From: Sisyra terminalis
Lineage: Eukaryota; Arthropoda; Insecta; Neuroptera; Sisyridae
NCBI GenBank assembly: GCA_958496175.1
Contig: OY292275.1
Coordinates: 60,651,701 to 60,715,700, forward strand
Direction of reading: 5' to 3'
DNA: 64,000 nt
In this document: in pieces, positions 1-11,239 of the stretch
Position numbering within the stretch: the first letter of the stretch is position 1
How the letters are laid out: each line of letters begins with the position of its first letter
Notes under the pieces: generated by a model
Databases searched by the model: none
What the model was told of the DNA's origin: nothing
What the model saw: the letters and a program-made list of their open reading frames with translations, nothing else
Made by a program: the position numbers and the translations under genes

Positions 1-828
1 AAAAAATAATAATAATAAATGATCCTGGGTTTCGTTTTTCTCTAAATTTGACCCTGGTAACATAACTTAGTGCTCCCAAACGCTGAAAAAATGTTTTTTT
101 TTTTTGACAAAAATAATTCGGTACTATTAGAAAATTATAACTATTCGGTACTGTTACAATTTAATCGTATTCAATGTAATACAAAAATATAGATTTGTAA
201 ATTATTTCTATGAAAACCAAAGACATTATATTAATTATTATTTTTTTGTCCAACAACTTGGACAAATCAAATGTCAAATTGATATTATGGCATTTTTCGT
301 TTCCAAGGAAACGCTAATCTAATCGGGAAGAAGTTAGGTGGAAATTATTTGATAATTTTTATAACTAATAATGCTGCTTAATTCTTCTATTAAAATCGCT
401 TTATAAATAGGTGGATAAGATGGATCATTACTGAAATCAAAAATGTTAGAATTACAAATAGGGTTGGACAGGGTTGGATTTTTCATCAAACTAATTTGGC
501 TTTAGTCTTTATGACTATAAAGAGTATTCCACTGCATAGAACTTATAATTATTTATTATATATTCAAAAATATGAACTAATAGTAACATCCCGTGAAATA
601 TCCACAATCCAACATTGACACAAGTGACAATAAGATGCAGTGCATCAATCGGCAACAGGTGTTTTGATTTAAAAAAAAAAACTAATTAAATAGTTCAGGG
701 TTTTGTTTTTCTATAATATTAATATTATATAAATTCGACTATGATAACAAGAAGTTAATACCTACTTCCATTAGTATTCCATTTCGTACTTCGATCCAAC
801 ATTGACACTAAAAAAATCAATTTTTCCT
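1..828. repeat. AT-rich repeat-derived sequence with a degraded hairpin
   Basis: No gene is visible. About 195-320 holds a decayed inverted repeat (a block like TTTCTATGAAAACCAAAGAC facing GTCAAATTGATATTATGG and CGTTTCCAAGGAAACG). It resembles the better-preserved hairpins at 1027-1345 and 1747-2240, so I read it as an older copy of that family. The rest is AT-rich filler. Confidence 0.45.
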
Positions 829-1745
829 TCGGAAAATGGGAAATTCTTTGCCCTTTCGATTAATTAAACAATTGAAGGAGTTAAATTACATCACTAGGAC
901 AATATTCAAAAAAAAAAAGTTCTCGACAAAAATTATTTGATATATTTTTTACAAGTTTTCCATATACTTATACAAAGCAACAAATCGTTTTGTTTAGATT
1001 TTTGAATTGTTTCCATGGAAACGAATGTTACAACTTTAATAAAATAATCTCTTTATTGTTATAATTCAAATTTCAATGCAATGCCAATAACTTCAGATAT
1101 ATCGTTTCTATGGAAACGAAAGACGCCATAATGTCAATTAGTTATTAGACAATTGATTTGTTCATTTATTATATCTATATTTATTTATCTGTCAAATAAT
1201 TTGAACAAATCAACTGTGTAATAACTAATTGACATTATGGCGTCTTTCGTTTCCATAGAAACGATATATCTGAAGTTATTGGCATTGCATTGAATTATTG
1301 CAATAAAGAGATTATTTTATTCAATTGTAACAATCATTTTATTTAATATAACCGAAATGAAAATTAATTTTTTTAACAGTATCTTTGTTTTCCCTTTAAA
1401 AGTCGCATTATATAATTACATAACAAAATTTACATCAAAAAATCTACATAACTCTGATAACAAAAATTTAGTACCAACTTCTATTAGTATTCCATTTCGT
1501 ACTTCCCATCCAACATTGAAACAAAAAAAAACATTTTCCTTTCGGAAAATGGGAAATTTTTTGCCCATCCGATTAATTAAACAATTGAAGATATTAAATT
1601 ACATCACTAGGACAATATTCAAAAAAAAATATTTGGTATTTATATTTTATCAATAGATACATTTTTTTATAAGTTTTCCATATACTAATACAAAGCGACA
1701 AATTGTTTTGTTGAGATTTTTGAATTGTTTCCATGGAAACGAATG
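829..1745. repeat. Direct duplication flanking a hairpin element
   Basis: A block of about 200 bp (829-1030, beginning GGAAAATGGGAAATTCTTTG) recurs at 1541-1745 (GGAAAATGGGAAATTTTTTG) in the same orientation, with the shared string ACATCACTAGGACAATATTC. Each copy is followed by a hairpin of the same family, so the hairpin and its left flank were duplicated in tandem. Confidence 0.65.
1027..1345. repeat. Foldback (hairpin) MITE, copy 1
   Basis: The two halves are near-perfect reverse complements about a centre near 1186. GAAACGAAAGACGCCATAAT in the left arm faces ATTATGGCGTCTTTCGTTTC in the right arm, and the ends are GTTACAA and TTGTAAC type. Arms are about 150 bp. There is no coding capacity beyond chance frames. 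No target duplication could be defined because the left flank is itself duplicated. Confidence 0.75.
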
Positions 1746-1746
1746 T

Positions 1747-2240
1747 TACAATTAAATAAAATAGATGATAAAATTCAGATCTCAGCTTTTATTTTTTTTT
1801 AAATAAGAAGAAAATTCAGGTTATTTAAGATCTTTTTGTTTTTTATTTAATTTTTTTTCTGAATTTTCTTCTTCTTTAAAAAAATATAAATAAAAAACAA
1901 AAAGATCTTAAATAACCTGAATTTTCTTCTTATTTAAAAAAAATTAAATAAAATAATCTTTATATTGTAATAATTCAAATTTCAATGCAATGCCAACAAC
2001 TTCAGATTTCGTTTCTATGGAAACCAAAGACGCCAAGATGTCAATTAGTTATTAGACAATTGATTTGTTCATATTATTTGACAGATAAATAAATATAGAT
2101 ATAATAAATGAACAAATCAATTGTCTAATAACTAATTGACATTATGGCATCTTTCGTTTCCATAGAAACGATATCTGAAGTTATTGGGCATTGCATTGAA
2201 TTATTGCAACAAAGAGATTATTTTATTTAATTGTAACAAT
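1747..2240. repeat. Foldback MITE, copy 2, interrupted by a second hairpin
   Basis: This is the same hairpin as at 1027-1345: its ends are GTTACAATTAAATAAAATA and TTATTTAATTGTAAC, and the arms again contain the GACGCCA and TTATGGCATC blocks. Its left arm is split by an unrelated palindrome at 1791-1943, after which the arm resumes. The interruption shows a hairpin-into-hairpin insertion. Confidence 0.7.
1791..1943. repeat. Small palindrome nested in foldback copy 2
   Basis: Left arm 1791-1850 (containing TTCAGGTTATTTAAGATC) is the reverse complement of right arm 1887-1943 (GATCTTAAATAACCTGAA). The loop repeats part of the arm (CTGAATTTTCTTCTTC). The sequence is almost entirely A/T. Confidence 0.7.
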
Positions 2241-3820
2241 TATTTTATTTAATATAACTAACTGAAAATAAAATTAAATTTTTTAACAGGAGATATCTAT
2301 GTTTTCTCTTTAAAAGTCGCATAATATAATTACGTAACAAAATTTTCATCAAAAAATCTACATAATATTATAGTCCATTTTATTTCATATACCCGCATGA
2401 AAATTTAGTAATCACTCGTGTGAAAATTTCATTTTAATATCATACATTAAAAAAAATGTTTTATATTATACCTATCTCATTTTCTTCTTCCTCATATTCT
2501 TCTTCCATCTACCTAAAATATTTCGTCCAAAAAAAAAAAACAACAGCTAAACAATGTGAAAATTATAAATTAAATATTAAAATTAGACTAACCGAGAAAA
2601 GTACAATAAAAACTCCCGAGACAAAGAAGGCAAACGGTTTCCGTTAAGAAAAAAAAAATTCACAGCTTATTTAATTTCTTAAATAAATAACATGATTTTT
2701 ATTTCTTCATCTCCTCACCAATTAATTTCAAATTAATTTCGTTGGTTTCAACGAATAAAAAAAATCCCAAAATTGGGACAAACCTTCCACAAAATCATCT
2801 TTTAATTAGATTGACAAAACTCGGCTCATCTTTAACTTCTTTCGTAAAAGTATAATTATGTACCTATATACCTATATACCTACCTATACAAATTATTGTA
2901 AATATCAAATTGGTCAACCTATGAATCAAAAAAAAATCACGTTTTATTTAATAGTGGTTACTATATTGAAATTTGAAAGGTAGGTGCCTACGTAAGTGTC
3001 CGGTAATTGATTTTTTTTCCGATTTCATCGGTCATTATTTCTACCTAAATTCGGTTGGGGCCTACTTACCAACCGAAAAATTCAAACTCAATGCAACCTT
3101 TTATCAAAATAATGATTTAAATTCTTAACAAATAAAATCACATAGTTGTAAATTTTTACAACGATTAGTACTGTTTAGTAAATCCCTTACTATAGAGGGA
3201 ATATTTTCCGCTAGGTATGAAATATGAATTCATTTCACTGAAATTGATCATTTAATTCCATTCGATTAGACCCAAATCCGAGCAGAATGGCTGCGGCTTT
3301 CTCTACTGGAAAATTTCACGCTCGACTTCGCCTCATATGTACCAGAAAATAACATAGAATCTACCCAATGCATGTACTTAATAAATAATTCCATTTGGTT
3401 CATATAGTTTTGTTTCGGATTAGTAACTAACTACGTGTTTTTTTTTTTTTGAGGGAAATTTTCAAATTCGAGAAATCAAAAAAAAAATCACAGTTCCGTT
3501 TCTTTTCACTCCTCAGATTTTCTCTCTCTCTCTCATATAAATAACAGTATATGCTGTAAAAGTAATGCAAATCTCTGTGAACTATGAGACCATGAAATAT
3601 TTTAAGTGGATTTTTTTTAAAGTTAAAAATTTTAATTTTCGTCGCAATTATTCTATAGGTTTCTAATATATTGGGAATTTCATTTAAACATTCAATAGTA
3701 CCCACAACAATTGGTGTTTAAAAAACAGTTAATTAAATCGAAAAAAAATCCATAAAAACCATTTAAAATCGATAATTATCGGAAAGAGACATCCGCTTTT
3801 TTGTAACAATTAGTAGGTAT
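2241..3820. other. Intergenic, no gene seen
   Basis: AT-rich sequence with homopolymer runs and a short CT microsatellite near 3520-3533. Short open frames here have no recognisable domains and look like chance. The last 8 bases (3813-3820, GTAGGTAT) are the target duplication of the next element. Confidence 0.6.
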
Positions 3821-4820
3821 TAGGATGATTTTTTTTTTGGTTCCATCGTGAAATTTTGTTGGAAATACCAAAAAAAAAATCTCTGAAAGTTTGAGCCCTT
3901 AATATTAATTTTAAGTCCTCGACCAAGACGTGTAAAGATTTCCCATTGAAAATACACGGAAAGTCAGATTTTTTATTTTTAAATTTCTATATCTCAGCGG
4001 CATTTCATGGGATCGCTTTTACCGAAGATGGTTTTTTCTCAGAATTAAACGCTCTACAAAAGTGCCCATTGCGACAAAGTCGTAACTCACACCGGTGAGG
4101 TAGTACGGGCCACTGAACCTGATTTTTCCATAAAATTCGCGTTTTCTTTTTTGCATTTATCTCGTAAATAACAAGAGCTACGGAAAAATTATAAATGAAA
4201 AACTTGTAGAGAATTTGATTTCCTACAAAAAAGGTCCTGTAGACCAAATCGCTAAGATCAATATTAAACGAGATATTAAGCCGAGATTAACGAGATATTG
4301 ATTTAAACTTTAAATCAATGATCGGCAAAAATTTCACAGAAAAATCAATTCAAAGCTTAATATCTCGTTTAATATTGATTTTCGCGATTTGGTCTACAGC
4401 ACCTTTTTTGTAGGAAATCAAATTCTCTACAAGTTTTTCATTTATAATTTTTCCGTAGCTCTTGTTATTTACGAGATAAATGCAAAAATACGCGAATTTT
4501 ATGGAAAAATCAGGTTCAGTGGCCCGTACTACCTGACCGGTGTGAGTTACGACTTTGTCGCAATGGGCACTTTTGTAGAGCGTTTAATTCTGAGAAAAAA
4601 CCATCTTCGGTAAAAGCGATCCCATGTAATGCCGCTGAGATATGGAAATTTAAAAATAAAAAATCAGAGTTTCCGTGTATTTTCAATGGGAAATCTTTAC
4701 ACGTCTTGGTCGAGGACTTAAAATTAATATTAAGGGCTCAAACTTTCAGAGATTTTTTTTTTTGGTATTTCCAACAAAATTTCACGATGGGACCGAAAAT
4801 AGTAAAAAAAAATCACCCTA
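3821..4820. mobile_element. Foldback element, family alpha, full copy (1000 bp)
   Basis: Starts TAGGATGATTTT and ends AAATCACCCTA, flanked on both sides by the perfect 8-bp duplication GTAGGTAT (3813-3820 and 4821-4828), so the element ends are certain. The two halves fold back on each other about a centre near 4320; the block from ATTTCTATATCTCAGCGGCA in the left arm reappears inverted in the right arm. Inner modules include CTCTACAAAAGTGCCCATTG and TTTCCTACAAAAAAGGTCC. Open frames of about 75-80 codons occur in each arm, but they are mirror images of one another and of other copies, so I treat them as a by-product of the repeat. The 8-bp duplication is compatible with hAT-like or related DDE transposases; which one moves it is unknown. 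Confidence 0.85.
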
Positions 4821-4828
4821 GTAGGTAT

Positions 4829-5540
4829 ACAGGGAAAATCTATATCTTTTAGGAAAATTAGGTACCTATATTAAAGATGATGGCGGACACCGTTATTTAT
4901 TACTTTATATACTTATATGAAGTTAATCTTTTTTTTTAATCATACGAAAAACGCGAGAAAATCAGCAAAATGGCTGTGAAATCTTTGCCAGGCGGAAAAA
5001 TGTTACCATCTCTAACGGTTTCTATTTTTACACCATCGTAATCGCCATGTTAACGTTTTTTTTTTCGTGAATAAATTTGCAAGCCATAAACCAACGAACA
5101 TAACAATGGACATTTCAATGTTTAAACATTTACATTTATATATAAGTAGATACCTTTTTTAAACATTCGAGTATCTCTTCCGCAAATGTTCATATGTTAA
5201 TGTCATAGGGTACTTGGTTTTATTGCTTTAAAGTACCTAATGTGTCTTTGATTAAATGTCTGACACTTAAACGTTTTTTTTTTGTTTTGTTTCAGAAATC
5301 GTAGATAATAATGCGCACGGGATTTGACCGGAACAAATTTTCGTGGTAAAACAGTTGAAATTGCGAGCGGGGAAAATTTTTTCAATTGGTGAGTGGTTTT
5401 ATATTGAATTTGGAAGTTTTACTGTCAATAATAGTATATACTTTTGGAAGTTTCGGAAAATCAATCAAGTCGGCTTCCAAAACACCACCATTTTGAATGG
5501 TTAACCAATTAAAATAGTTTATAACACTAATATTATAATA
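4829..5540. other. Intergenic, no gene seen
   Basis: AT-rich sequence without recognisable coding or RNA features; short frames only. Confidence 0.55.
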
Positions 5541-5544
5541 GTAT

Positions 5545-6885
5545 CTCCCACTTTGCACAGATAACTTGATTTGAAAATCAATCAAGTTATCCATGCCAAA
5601 TGGTAGGAAGATTTTTATGGACATTTTAAGGAAATTCTCGAAATTTATACTTTCTGCAATACGAATTTATTAATTCATTAACAACCCTCGAATTATTCAT
5701 ATCTTTCATTCAAAAGCCCTATAGATCTTGGAATATAATCGCATATAATTTATAAGTACTATGAAATGCATTTTACGTTGTCTACCAATTGGAATGGATA
5801 ACTTGATTTTAAAAGTGGAATTATACCAATATTAAATGAGTTTTGCACTTTTAAAATCAAGTTATCCGTGCCAATTGGTAAGAAATGTAAAGTACATATT
5901 ATTATAACACTTATTAATTATTTGCAATTATATTCCAAGATTTATAGGAACTTTGAATTAAGGGGGGAAGCTGGTCTAGAGCGTGAAAAAATGGGCATAA
6001 TTCATGAATTTTTTGTGACTCAACAAAAAGATCAATCGAAAATCTGTGAAAGAGGTTTTATAATTTAGGTTTTAATATACAAATACAATTTTTTTCGTGT
6101 CAATTAAATTTAAAATGGCGGCTGTCCAGCATTTCTTCGGAGGCGCCTCATTTTTTAGAGACGGGTCCATGGCCGAAGATGTAACCTCCTTAATTTTGGT
6201 CCCGGAACAAAATCCCGAAAATTTTTATTTTCTATATAACAACAGCAAGAGACGTACGTAGGATTTTTTCGATATTTTGTTTTTTTCGCGAAATGGTGCA
6301 CGTTTGAAGAAAACATTAAAATTTTCACTATAAAAAAACGACAAAAATGTTGATTAAAAACAAAACTATGCAATATAAAAAAAAAATCCTACGTATGTCT
6401 TCGGAGAAATTTCGAATGTACTGTGAAAATTTCGTATAGATCGGTGAAAATTTGCTCGAGTTATGTCTTCGGCCAGTTCAAAAAAAGTGATTTCGAGAAA
6501 AACGCGTTTAAAGTTTTAAGTACTATAAAATCATATTAAATGCGTATATACCTTTAATCTGCCAAAGTTTGGGCATTTAGACATTTTTGCCGGCATTCAT
6601 CTTTGGGTATGTTATTTTTAAGATCCTAAAGTACCTTTTAAGACAGAAAAAAATTTCGGCTTCCTCAAAATTCTAGACCAGCTTCCCCCCTTAAAGATAT
6701 TAAAGTAAGATATGAACAATTCGAGGGTTACTAATGAATCAATAAATTCGTCTTGCAGAAAGTATAAATTTCGAAAAATTCCCCAAGACTTCAATAGAAA
6801 CCTTCCTACTTATACACAGATAACTTGATTTGAAAATCAATCAAGTTATCCATGCCAAATGGGAGATAATATTATAATATTAATA
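5545..6885. mobile_element. Palindromic element interrupted by a TTAA-flanked insertion
   Basis: Left arm (about 5545-5786) and right arm (about 5880-5957 plus 6695-6885) are inverted copies. GAGGGTT..AATGAATC and AGAAAGTATAAATTTCG blocks near 6725-6775 match inverted sequence at 5630-5700, and the ends carry ATAACTTGATT / AATCAAGTTAT mini-palindromes (5561-5611 and 6823-6868). The centre is a further small hairpin at 5790-5880. Without the insertion at 5962-6694 the element would be about 600 bp. A fragment of the same end lies at 10621-10670. Confidence 0.65.
5962..6694. mobile_element. TTAA-flanked MITE with 19-bp perfect TIRs (733 bp)
   Basis: Perfect 19-bp terminal inverted repeats: GGGGGGAAGCTGGTCTAGA at 5962-5980 and its exact complement at 6672-6690. 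Each is bordered by TTAA (5958-5961 and 6691-6694). The host palindrome gives an internal control: its uninterrupted left arm shows the empty-site sequence, confirming that this is an insertion. TTAA target duplications are typical of piggyBac and Kolobok elements; without a transposase I cannot choose. Inside is a smaller inverted pair (ACGTAGGATTTTTT near 6256 and AAAAAATCCTACGTA near 6382). No coding capacity seen. Confidence 0.75.
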
Positions 6886-7295
6886 TAAACTATTGGAATC
6901 TATAATAGATATTGAACTTTAAAAATTGACTTAGGAATTAAATATGAAATAAAGACATTACAGTGAAATTAGAACAATTTTAAGCTTCTTATTAAAATCA
7001 TAGTCAATGTCAACTACTAAGTTTGTATGTTGAAAGATGACTTGTTTCAAAAAATCAAGGCTCACTTGATTCATACGATCAATAAGCCAACTATTGAATT
7101 TTAGTGTCCCATTTATAGTTTCAGTGGAAAAAAACAAACGACCCTATACGGATTAGTCAAAAAAAAAAAAAAAAAAAAAAAAACTTGATTTTTCCAAAAT
7201 TTTCTTTTGCTAATCGATTAGAAGTTTGTGAACGAATCCATTTCGTTTGTGACGAAATAGTTTAGTAGTAATTGAATAATTACGAAAAATTGATG
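6886..7295. other. Intergenic, no gene seen
   Basis: AT-rich sequence; contains an uninterrupted run of about 25 A near 7159-7183, which could be the tail of a decayed retroposed copy, but no recognisable body precedes it. Confidence 0.5.
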
Positions 7296-7303
7296 ATTTA
7301 GTC

Positions 7304-7549
7304 CAGCGGTCGGGGAACCGGGGTAAATTACCCCAAATGGGACAAAAATGAAATTTTCGTGGATAATAGGGAAATTTTGTAGTAATTATATCACACATGA
7401 TGCCACAATGTAAATATAAATTAATTCAATAAATGTTTATTTAAAATTTACATTGATTGTTTTCTTTTCAGAATGAGGAGAGGGGGGGGGTTTAGGGACT
7501 TACCCAAACATATTTTGGGGTAATGGTTAAAAAAGTTCCCCGACCGCTG
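7304..7549. mobile_element. hAT-type MITE (246 bp)
   Basis: Terminal inverted repeats CAGCGGTCGGGGAAC and GTTCCCCGACCGCTG, with the exact 8-bp duplication ATTTAGTC on both sides (7296-7303 and 7550-7557). Termini beginning CAG and an 8-bp duplication are the hAT signature. A second copy lies at 24737-24939 and a piece of the right end at 11184-11231. No coding capacity. Confidence 0.85.
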
Positions 7550-7589
7550 ATTTAGTCATTAGGAAAATTTAGATAAATATTGTATTAAA

Positions 7590-8070
7590 TTTTTTATAGT
7601 CATAGTTCCTCGTGTGTTTGTGACTCAATTTCTCCTAAACAGCTAGACCGATTTTGCTGAAATTTTCTGTGTGTATTTGAGTAGAAGCATGGATTGTTTA
7701 GATTCACAAATGGTTCCTATAGGTGTAAAGGATGAAACGAGAGGACTAATTTGGTTTGATTAACAATCGAAACTTCAAACTTAAACAATTTCAAAGTTAA
7801 ATGAAGCATTATTACCTCTCATCTCTATATACGATATACATAAATTGGTATAAATACAATTGAAGTAACAAAGTATGTGATGTTTGTAATGTAAAAATAA
7901 CATCATCGTTTTATGAATTACGTATCTATACGATTGACATATTAAATTCTATCTCTCTTTAATCCTATTACTGTTTTGAAATTTTTTTGTCAGTCTGTAT
8001 GTCTTCTTTTAACTAAAGAACCGATTAACCAATTTTTATGAAATTTGGTTCTTAGTTCCAATGCAATGTT
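7590..8070. repeat. Dispersed repeat, Helitron/LINE-like debris
   Basis: Contains the phrase CAGCTAGACCGATTTTGCTG, then about 300 bp further the phrase CAGTCTGTATGTCTTC followed by AGAACCGATTAACC. The same phrases in the same spacing, but inverted, occur at 18660-19175. Such 'aaccgatttngctgaaattt' wording is common near insect Helitron ends. No ends could be fixed. Confidence 0.45.
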
Positions 8071-9720
8071 CCACTTACTAAAGGGTATAGATCATTACAT
8101 AAAAATAATAAAGTAAGACATAATTAAATACTTTAATTATTTTTTTCTTCTGCTGGTATCCTATAAAAAATTTAGAAAAAATGCCACACAGATTAAAATC
8201 GAAGGTGTTTGCAAATACTATATAAAACGTAAACAAATAAATTGACACAAAATAAATTCAAAAATTTACATATTTCGTCTCGTACAACTTTCCAAGATCA
8301 AGAGTGCGTTGTACTAACGTCTTTTTTTTGTTATTTGCATATTTATGAGTATCATAAATTAAAGTAATATGTTTCGAAATTATCTTTTGGCAAAAAAAAA
8401 AATGGCGAGATATAGTGCAATGATGCATTGTATATACATCTATCATTGGTGTTCGGCTCTGATTACGGCTGCATGGTGCAGTTATCTCTGGCTAAAATTT
8501 TTGTGGTCAAGTTCGATGGTCGCGTGACTCTCGAAACTAGGTACTGCTATTTGTGTTGTTTTTTTTCGCACAAAAAATAAACCACAACACTATTTTGTCA
8601 ATCAATAGAACTGTGACGTCATTATGTTTTTTTTTTTTTGGTTAGATAAAAAAATTCACTTCGATAAAAAAACAGCCCAACTGGCGTTATATGTATGAAT
8701 GAGATAAAGATAAATTTTGTTCAATTCGTTAGATTAACGATGTGGTGACTTTCTAATTCGCATTTGGTTCACACAAAAACATTTACTATAGTATAATCGA
8801 AAACAATAATTACAATCGAAGTAATTAACCTTATGATGCACGATGCATTTGAATGAAAACAAAATTAAACAAATTAAAAACATTCAAAAGGAAAAAAAAA
8901 CGGAAATTAATCAAAGTTTTCATTTTTTTCCTTTTCACTGTAAAAATAAAAGCGAAAATTTCACAATGTTAATCTCAGTAAGCTTTGGTTTAAGTTGTAA
9001 ATGGCAACTCCCCTTTATAGTCTGTAACTTCTATGATCGCCTGTTATTGGAAATAATCTAATCTTCATAAGCTACTTAGATAATTTTATTAGAACAAAAC
9101 TAAAAGTAAATAATTATGGGAATATTTCTTTACCTTTTCATTTCGGAATGTTAACCATCTACCTATGCCTACTTACATATTTCTATAATATGCATGTCGA
9201 TAAAGGGTATTTAACTCTTTTTTTTTTCCTCTTAAATTATTATTTAAATCGTCTGAGATAATATTGAGATATGTAGGTATATATTTATTATATATACATG
9301 GAGAAGAGGACGTGGTTTTCCTGAGGGGTTTTCAACCACCAGTTTACACACGCTGATCGATCCTACACTAACAATGTAATAGTTGGAGTACCTGTATATT
9401 ATATACTTATATTGTAATACATATTACTTACATAGTTTACGTGTAATCTCAATAAATGTTGACTTTATGTCGACTTTGGTTTACACTATAGGAAATGTTG
9501 CGATAAGTTTTATGATCCATAAAATGTCTTTTCATCCTCTTGTAATGATATTTTTCAAATATTTAATGATTTGGACATTTTTTTTTGTAGAGGATGTCAA
9601 ATATACTTTAGTAAAAGTGATAAAACAAATGGTCATACCTAATCATTGGTTTAACAATGCAATATTATAGAAGTTATAGGAATTAAGTTACAGTAATATC
9701 TATTATAAGTAGCTTAAAAA
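8071..9720. other. Intergenic, no gene seen
   Basis: Low-complexity AT-rich sequence. A short stretch of higher GC at about 8450-8545 has no recognisable function. The longest frame (9383-9670, 95 codons) is hydrophobic and AT-driven with no family resemblance; I do not call it. Confidence 0.5.
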
Positions 9721-10270
9721 TGTTTAAATAAAATAATTGGTAATCATTTATAATTTAATAAGAGGTGCCATTTAAAAATGAAGTCATATACCTATTAGTC
9801 AAAGCTTACTAATTTGAATCTTTTTTTTTTAAATTTCAATTTTCATTGGTTGACCATTTAAAATGGTGGAATTTTGGAAGATAAAATTATGGTTGGCCAT
9901 GATAAAATAAATGAAAAAGGAAAAAGAAATGCCTTGGTTTATATTATTTATAATTTTTTGTATAGAACTCCATAGGAATTACAGGCTAATAATTCGTGGT
10001 AAATTTAGCTTATTTGGAGTATCAATTTTTAAGGCTACTTTCTTATGGAGGGGTGAAAATTTGCAAGTTCTCAATCTTAATCATAGTGGTTTAAAAAATT
10101 TTAAAATAAAATAATTGATAATCATTTATAATTTAATAAAAGGCGCCATTTAAAAACGGAGTCATATATACCTATTAGTCTAATTTGAATCTTTTTTTTT
10201 TAAAAACTTCAATTTTTATTGGTTAACCATTCAAAATGGTGCAATTTCGGTTGGTCCAACACCTACTTTA
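9721..10270. repeat. Imperfect tandem duplication, about 380-bp period
   Basis: AATCATTTATAATTTAATAA, then a GCCATTTAAAAA block and CATATACCTATTAGTC at 9735-9805, recur at 10115-10185 with a few changes, followed in both by a TTTCAATTTT..ATTGGTT block. Two diverged tandem copies. Confidence 0.6.
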
Positions 10271-10436
10271 CGTTTTCAATTAGGAAATGGTGGAATGAAA
10301 AGGAAAAAAAAATACTGTTTAATAGTATCAAATTAAATTAATTGTTTTCGTTGACTTTGAACGTTTATATTGTTTATGTAACATAATTTACAAAAGTAAA
10401 ATATAAACAAACAAATGTATTTTAAACGTAGTGCAC

Positions 10437-10482
10437 TGATACGTATTTCGATTGCCAAGCAATTTTCTTCAGTGGTCATTAA
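10437..10482. repeat. Fragment of the gamma foldback element
   Basis: ACGTATTTCGATTGCCAAGC followed by AATTTTCTTCAGTGGTCATT matches the arm of the foldback element at 21272-22318 almost exactly. Confidence 0.6.
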
Positions 10483-10695
10483 GAGAAAATTTTTGAACGT
10501 TACAATAAATTGCCTATATTTGAAATATACATATATATAATGGAGTTTTCCAAGTGGTTAAATATTTAACTGGAAAAACCATAGACTTATACGAATAAAC
10601 GACGCTGGCAACAGGCAAAAATTTCAATAGAAATCTTTCTACCATTTGGCATGGATAACTTGATTGATTTAAAAATTAAAAGGAACCATTTTATA

Positions 10696-11155
10696 TCTAT
10701 ATATATAAAAGAAAGTCGTGTTAGTTACACTATTTATAACTCAAGAACGGCTGAACCGATTTGGCTGAAAATTGGTAGGAAGATAGCTAAGAACTAGGCG
10801 AAGGACATAGGATATTTTTTATCCCGTTCCGATTTCCGACCCGTCTTGCATTCTCCATGACTGTAAATAAATCACAAGGCCAATCCTTGAAAGTTTGTGG
10901 TCTTAATCTAGAACATCCATGTTTTTCCCATGGTCAATTATATGTGGCATGTTCACGAGTCGGAAGACCCTCTGCGTTATTTGTTTTCGCGCCTGATAAA
11001 AAAACCAAAAATATCGTTTATCGCAAAAGTAAATGGAAAATAAAAAATCACTGAATTAATAGATTTTTTTATTTACAATTATTGTTATTTAAAAAGTAAA
11101 AAAATGTGGTCATTTGTTGCCTATAGGGCGGAACAAAGTTCGCCGGGTCAGCTAG
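10696..11155 (+). mobile_element. Miniature Helitron (about 460 bp) with its 3' hairpin
   Basis: Begins TCTATATATATAAAAGAAAG, with the Helitron 5' TC, and ends in GTCAGCTAG, the Helitron 3' CTAG. A hairpin just upstream of the end pairs GGCGGAAC with GTTCGCC. It sits between host A (10695) and T (11156), the expected A/T insertion site. There is no terminal repeat or target duplication, as expected for Helitrons. Between the ends lies the tail of a Rep/helicase gene, so this is an internally deleted derivative of an autonomous element. Confidence 0.75.
10821..11054 (+). pseudogene. Helitron Rep/helicase C-terminal remnant
   Basis: This frame encodes the last part of the PIF1-like helicase of Helitron transposases. 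It reads FPTRLAFSM then TVNKSQGQSLKVCGLNLE, followed by CFSHGQLYVACSRVG, the helicase motif V/VI region that is strongly conserved in insect Helitrons. It ends at a stop after a lysine-rich tail. The coding homology starts before the first ATG of the open frame (10857), which shows that this is a truncated 3' part of a larger gene and not a small gene. The Rep (HUH) domain and the ATPase Walker motifs are absent, so it cannot be active. Confidence 0.85.
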
Positions 11156-11183
11156 TTAGGTATATAAAAGGTAATATCGACTT

Positions 11184-11231
11184 ACGCAAAAATATTTTGG
11201 GGAAATGGTTAAAAAAGTTCCCCAACGACTG
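11184..11231. repeat. Right-end fragment of the 246-bp hAT MITE
   Basis: ATATTTTGGGGAAATGGTTA followed by AAAAAGTTCCCC resembles 7511-7542. Only one end survives here, next to the Helitron 3' end. Confidence 0.5.
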
Positions 11232-11239
11232 ATCTACTA

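Noticed and set aside
4005..4613. Open frames of about 75-80 codons starting MVY.TFFVGNQ, seen again at 28514-28753 and 31203-31737
   Set aside because: They sit in both arms of the alpha foldback and are mirror images. They recur only with the repeat, on both strands, and have no domain; they are the non-coding hairpin read as protein.
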